This document shows, one piece after another, positions 14,739-17,661 of a stretch of 17,661 nt of DNA (the first letter of the stretch is position 1; the number at the start of each line of letters is the position of its first letter). Origin of the DNA: JAXFPC01 sp034180005 (lineage in GTDB: Bacteria > Bacillota > Negativicutes > Acidaminococcales > Acidaminococcaceae); NCBI GenBank assembly GCA_034180005.1, contig JAXFPC010000056.1, positions 1 through 17,661 of the forward strand, read 5' to 3'. A model generated the notes under the pieces. The model was not told the DNA's origin. It saw only the letters and a list, made by a program, of their open reading frames with translations, and searched no databases. Position numbers and translations under genes: made by a program.

Positions 14739-15143
14739 TCAGCCGCGGAAAGCGATAACCTTTCCGTCTTCGGTAAGAATCTCTGCGCCCATCAAAGCAT
14801 CAAGATCCGTACCTATGGTTATCTCCACAGTGCGCTCTAGGGTTCCGTGCCCGATTTCAGCACCCATTTCCAAGGCCTCAGCTCTTTTGAGTCTTTCTTC
14901 AGCCTCGGATTTAGCTGCAGTTCTCTTGCCGCGCTCCATTTCGATTTGTTCACGCAAAGCCGGTAATACGCTCAAATCGCTGGCGGCCTGATGCAGCGCC
15001 TTTTGGGCTTGAAACTCGAATTGTTCAAGATCAAGCTCCATATTTTTTATGGTTGTTTGGAGATCTCCAATAATTTTCAGTTTCAAATCTTCGGTAACCT
15101 TAGCCTTAACGGCAACGGGAACCCTTACAAACATTTTATCCAT
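14739..15143 (-). CDS. ylqD: YlqD-like protein, coiled coil, unknown function
   Basis: A 134-residue protein in the place where Bacillus subtilis has ylqD, between khpA and rimM. It begins with a strand-rich segment (VRVPVAVKAKVTEDLKLKII). A long charged helix follows (about residues 30-92, with many E, K, R and A and a register suited to a coiled coil). It ends with a strand segment (HGTLERTVEITIGTDLDALM, then a short tail). No catalytic motif is seen and the function of the family is unknown. Its constant position suggests a role tied to ribosome or RNA processing, but this is inference. The assignment rests on position and overall form; I cannot confirm homology without a search. Confidence 0.78.
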   Translation of the reverse strand: MDKMFVRVPVAVKAKVTEDLKLKIIGDLQTTIKNMELDLEQFEFQAQKALHQAASDLSVLPALREQIEMERGKRTAAKSEAEERLKRAEALEMGAEIGHGTLERTVEITIGTDLDALMGAEILTEDGKVIAFRG

Positions 15144-15160
15144 AATTATTTCATCCCCAA

Positions 15161-15388
15161 TTAAACAATCTCGACAATAACCTTGACGTTTTCACGAGTA
15201 GCCACAGCTTTCATAACTGTTCTGATAGCTTTCGCAATGCGTCCTTGTTTACCGATAACCTTGCCCATGTCTTCAGAAGCAACATGGAGGCGGAGAACCG
15301 TTGTTGAACCGGTAGTTTCCTCCTCCACCACTACTGCAGAGGGATCGCTTACAAGAGACTTGGCCATTACTTCTACCAATTCTTTCAT
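15161..15388 (-). CDS. khpA: KH-domain RNA-binding protein KhpA (YlqC)
   Basis: A 75-residue protein that is a single type II KH domain, with the GxxG RNA-binding loop seen as IGKQGRIAKAIRTVM. The family (KhpA/YlqC) pairs with KhpB in several Firmicutes and affects cell size and RNA metabolism. The start at 15388 (MKELVEVMAKSL) is the family's usual one and has GAGAGG upstream. A TTG six codons earlier is not needed. It lies 20 bases after rpsP. Confidence 0.95.
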   Translation of the reverse strand: MKELVEVMAKSLVSDPSAVVVEEETTGSTTVLRLHVASEDMGKVIGKQGRIAKAIRTVMKAVATRENVKVIVEIV

Positions 15389-15408
15389 GCAAATCACACC
15401 TCTCAAAA

Positions 15409-15681
15409 TTATTTTGCTGCTTTTGCGTCGGCAAATTTTTTCATAATACCGTTCTTGCTGAACAGAGATTTTACGGTATCAGTAGGTTGCGCGCCTTTAC
15501 CCATCCATTCGCAAGCTTTATCGGCGTCAATTTTAACGTTAGCCGGTTGTACCGTAGAATCATAGTAACCGATGCTTTCAATAAATCTGCCGTCACGAGG
15601 AGAACGAGCGTCTGCAACAACAATACGATAGAAAGGAGCTTTTTTTGCGCCCATACGTTTCAAACGAATTTTTACTGCCAT
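15409..15681 (-). CDS. rpsP: 30S ribosomal protein S16
   Basis: A 90-residue S16 beginning with the canonical MAVKIRLKRMGAKKAPFYRI. The conserved VVADARSPRDGRFIESIGYY follows, and then QPTDTVKSLFSKNGIM. S16 binds 16S rRNA and stabilises early 30S assembly. The start at 15681 is fixed by the universal N-terminus and by GGAGG upstream. A GTG four codons earlier falls inside the ribosome binding site. Confidence 0.98.
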   Translation of the reverse strand: MAVKIRLKRMGAKKAPFYRIVVADARSPRDGRFIESIGYYDSTVQPANVKIDADKACEWMGKGAQPTDTVKSLFSKNGIMKKFADAKAAK

Positions 15682-15728
15682 GTTGATTTTCACCTCCTTA
15701 AACTGATGTCATATAACATGGATTTTTA

Positions 15729-17075
15729 TTATCTGCCAAAAGGAAGTTTAAAACCGCCTTTGGAAGCAAACTTAGTCATGCCCTGCATACGCTTCATCAT
15801 CTTTTTGCTTTCATCAAAATTTTTCAGAAGCTTATTAACATCCTGCACACGCATGCCGCACCCCATAGCGATACGTTTGCGGCGACTGCCGTTAATTATA
15901 TCCGGATTTCTTCTCTCCTTTGGTGTCATCGAACGAATGATAGCTTCAATGCGATCAAACTCTTTTTCATCGACATTGGCTTCTTTCAATTTTTGGCTTA
16001 TCCCGCCCATTCCTGGAATAAGTCCCAAAATCGTATCCAAAGATCCGAGTTTTTTAATCTGCTGCATCTGTTCAAGAAACTGCTCCAGCGTAAACTCATC
16101 TTTACGCAGTTTCTTTTCCATTTCCAAAGCTTTAGCAAAATCAGTCGTGGATTGAATCTTTTCCACCAAAGTCAGAATATCGCCCATACCCAGGATACGC
16201 GAAGCCATACGATCGGGATGAAAAGGTTCTAAAGCATCCAGCTTCTCTCCCATACCGATCAATTTTACAGGTTTACCAGTAACGGCTTTCACGGAGAGAA
16301 CTGCACCGCCGCGAGCATCACCGTCCAGTTTGGTAACGATCAATCCGTCGATACCCAATTCGCTGTTAAATGATTCCGCCACCGTCACAGCGTCCTGACC
16401 GGTCATAGCATCAACTACAAGTAATATTTCCTGCGGCTCAACAGCAACTTTAATATCACGCAGTTCGCTCATCAGATCTTCGTTGATATGCAGACGACCC
16501 GCCGTATCTATAATAACAGTATCACAAGCCAATGATTTGGCTTTTTCTACAGCCTTTTTAGCAATCTCTACGGGTGCTACCTGATCACCTAAAGCAAATA
16601 CCGGCACATTCAGCTGCTCACCTAAAACCTGCAGCTGCGTTATAGCGGCCGGACGATAAACGTCACCTGCGACAAGCAGCGGTTTTTTATTCTTGCGTCG
16701 CAAGTAATTAGCAAGTTTTCCCGCAGTAGTCGTTTTACCTGCACCCTGCAACCCCACAAGCATAATCACCGTGGGAGGTTTTGGTGAAACGCTAAGCTTG
16801 CTCTGCGTACCGCCGAGCAACTCTATAAGTTCTTCGTTAACTATCTTTATTATTTGCTGATGCGGTGTAAGCCTATCTTCGATGCCTTCTCCGACAGCGC
16901 GTTCTTTTACTTTCGCTACAAAATCCTTAACTACCTTAAAGTTAACATCCGCTTCCAACAGCGCCATACGAACTTCGCGCATAGGTGCTTTCAGATCTTC
17001 CTCGGTAAGCTTCCCCGTACCGCGAAACATTCTAAGAGCATTTTGCAGTCTTTCCGATAAATTTTCAAAAGCCAT
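15729..17075 (-). CDS. ffh: Signal recognition particle protein Ffh (SRP54)
   Basis: A 448-residue SRP GTPase that, with 4.5S/6S-type SRP RNA, binds signal sequences at the ribosome and delivers them to FtsY. The N domain (residues 1-95) is followed by the G domain with G1 GLQGAGKT (108-115), GDVYRPAAITQL, DTAGR (190-194) and TKLDGDARGG (from 248). The M domain (about 300-448) has the SRP RNA-binding segment (GSRRKRIAMGCGMRVQDVNK) and methionine-rich helices, ending KLPFGR. Length is typical of Firmicutes. It starts 6 bases after ylxM. Confidence 0.98.
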   Translation of the reverse strand: MAFENLSERLQNALRMFRGTGKLTEEDLKAPMREVRMALLEADVNFKVVKDFVAKVKERAVGEGIEDRLTPHQQIIKIVNEELIELLGGTQSKLSVSPKPPTVIMLVGLQGAGKTTTAGKLANYLRRKNKKPLLVAGDVYRPAAITQLQVLGEQLNVPVFALGDQVAPVEIAKKAVEKAKSLACDTVIIDTAGRLHINEDLMSELRDIKVAVEPQEILLVVDAMTGQDAVTVAESFNSELGIDGLIVTKLDGDARGGAVLSVKAVTGKPVKLIGMGEKLDALEPFHPDRMASRILGMGDILTLVEKIQSTTDFAKALEMEKKLRKDEFTLEQFLEQMQQIKKLGSLDTILGLIPGMGGISQKLKEANVDEKEFDRIEAIIRSMTPKERRNPDIINGSRRKRIAMGCGMRVQDVNKLLKNFDESKKMMKRMQGMTKFASKGGFKLPFGR

Positions 17076-17081
17076 TCTATA

Positions 17082-17435
17082 TTACCTGTCCTCACCGCAC
17101 ATTGACTTTATTATCATAATCGCTTCAGCTGTTTCGTCAGCTCGTCCGATTTCCAACAACTGCACAACGCGAAAAAGTTGCTGCTTAGAAAAATCATTTT
17201 TCTCTATATGACCGAGCCGCTCTTCGTAACGTTCCAATGTCTGTTCCGTTCTCTTAAGCAAATCATGTACAGCTTGCCTCGATACGCCGACCTCTTCAGA
17301 TATTTCCCCTAAGGAAAGATCATCATAAAGATAAAGTTGCAAAAAATTTCTCTGTTTTTCTGTCAGCAAGCCTCCGTACGCATCAAGCAAACGTCCCAAT
17401 CTGATCCTCTGCTGAAAAAATTCTTCCGCACTCAT
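17082..17435 (-). CDS. ylxM: YlxM family SRP-associated protein
   Basis: A 117-residue protein with a sigma-70 region 4-like helix-turn-helix (residues about 24-75: LTEKQRNFLQLYLYDDLSLG, EVGVSRQAVHDLLKR) and a charged C-terminal helix. The UPF0122/YlxM family is nearly always encoded just before ffh in Firmicutes, and in streptococci the protein enhances SRP function. It may bind SRP RNA or DNA, which the sequence does not decide. AGGAAGG upstream supports ATG 17435. It is the first gene after the operon promoter. Confidence 0.93.
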   Translation of the reverse strand: MSAEEFFQQRIRLGRLLDAYGGLLTEKQRNFLQLYLYDDLSLGEISEEVGVSRQAVHDLLKRTEQTLERYEERLGHIEKNDFSKQQLFRVVQLLEIGRADETAEAIMIIKSMCGEDR

Positions 17436-17470
17436 TTACCTTCCTCGTCTTAAGAAACATCGACTTGCAC

Positions 17471-17499
17471 ATTATAATAAATTTATCTACTTATGTCAA
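17471..17499 (-). promoter_or_regulatory. Consensus sigma-A promoter for the ylxM-ffh-rpsP operon
   Basis: Minus-strand TTGACA (17499-17494), a 17-base spacer and TATAAT (17476-17471): an exact match to consensus. It starts 6 bases after the ftsY stop, and no terminator is visible between, so readthrough from ftsY may add to it. Confidence 0.88.
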
Positions 17500-17505
17500 G
17501 TATTT

Positions 17506-17661
17506 TTACTTGTCAGAACTGAACAAAGCCTCTACAAATTTATCGGGTTCAAACGGTCTGAAGTCCATGATTCCTTCTCCAACTCCTATCCACTTTCCCG
17601 GCAGCCCCAATTCTTCTTTAATAGCAACGACGATACCGCCCTTGGCAGTTCCGTCAAGCTT
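17506..17661 (-). CDS. ftsY: C-terminal end of SRP receptor FtsY
   Basis: The final 51 codons before TAA at 17508-17506. The visible peptide begins KLDGTAKGGIVVAIKEELGL and then WIGVGEGIMDFRPFEPDKFV. These match the G4 (TKLDG) and closing G5 region of FtsY, where GTAKGG distinguishes it from the GDARGG of Ffh. The rest of the gene lies beyond the right edge. Adjacency to ylxM and ffh puts both SRP GTPases in one locus. Confidence 0.95.
   Translation of the reverse strand, partial: KLDGTAKGGIVVAIKEELGLPGKWIGVGEGIMDFRPFEPDKFVEALFSSDK

Noticed and set aside
15487..16155. A 222-codon plus-strand frame across the rpsP-ffh junction
   Set aside because: It is antisense to two certain genes, and its hydrophobic look comes from reverse reading of charged M-domain codons.
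1..17661. CRISPR arrays, tRNA or rRNA genes, insertion sequences, phage or defence genes
   Set aside because: I found no regularly spaced repeats, no tRNA-like cloverleaf, no transposase or integrase and no long terminal repeats. The window is housekeeping chromosome apart from the gap at 7514-8075.

Overview
This window is a block of core chromosomal genes from a low-to-moderate GC Firmicute. The order ftsY, ylxM, ffh, rpsP, khpA (ylqC), ylqD, rimM, trmD, rplS, lepB, rbgA (ylqF), rnhB is the classic Bacillota SRP/ribosome-maturation cluster. The additional SPOUT-type RNA methyltransferase between trmD and rplS, followed by yraN and comM, suggests Negativicutes (an Acidaminococcaceae/Phascolarctobacterium-like genome). 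That placement is an inference from gene content, not a measurement.

Layout. Nearly everything is on the minus strand, so it reads from right to left. (i) 17661-12391: the end of ftsY, then a consensus promoter and a tight operon ylxM-ffh-rpsP-khpA-ylqD-rimM-trmD-RNA methyltransferase, with rplS behind its own extended -10 promoter and closed by a strong terminator. (ii) 12327-8076: lepB (TTG start) with its own promoter, rbgA overlapping it, a short terminator, then rnhB-yraN-comM. (iii) 8075-7514: about 560 bases without an intact gene, holding possible remnants of a decayed gene. (iv) 7513-5061: consensus promoter, hairpin leader, typA/bipA, then sepF with a probable promoter of its own. 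(v) 5053-3758: one plus-strand gene, a PLP-dependent aminotransferase, convergent with sepF across a bidirectional terminator and divergent from leuS. (vi) 3693-1: consensus promoter, a leucine T-box riboswitch (specifier CUC), leuS, a long perfect terminator hairpin, comEA, and the first 30 codons of a membrane protein that could be comEC.

How the genes work together. Region (i) joins co-translational protein targeting (FtsY, Ffh, YlxM) with ribosome assembly and tRNA modification (S16, KhpA, RimM, TrmD, L19). Region (ii) adds the signal peptidase that cleaves exported proteins, a late 50S assembly GTPase, and nucleic-acid enzymes (RNase HII, YraN, ComM). TypA is another ribosome-associated GTPase, LeuRS charges tRNA-Leu under T-box control, SepF acts in division, and ComEA and ComM point to DNA uptake and natural transformation.

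I found no CRISPR array, tRNA, rRNA, insertion sequence, prophage gene or defence system. Nothing here looks like a wholly new system. The points most worth a second look are the gene-free stretch at 7514-8075, the methyltransferase of unknown target beside trmD, and several leader and terminator arrangements.
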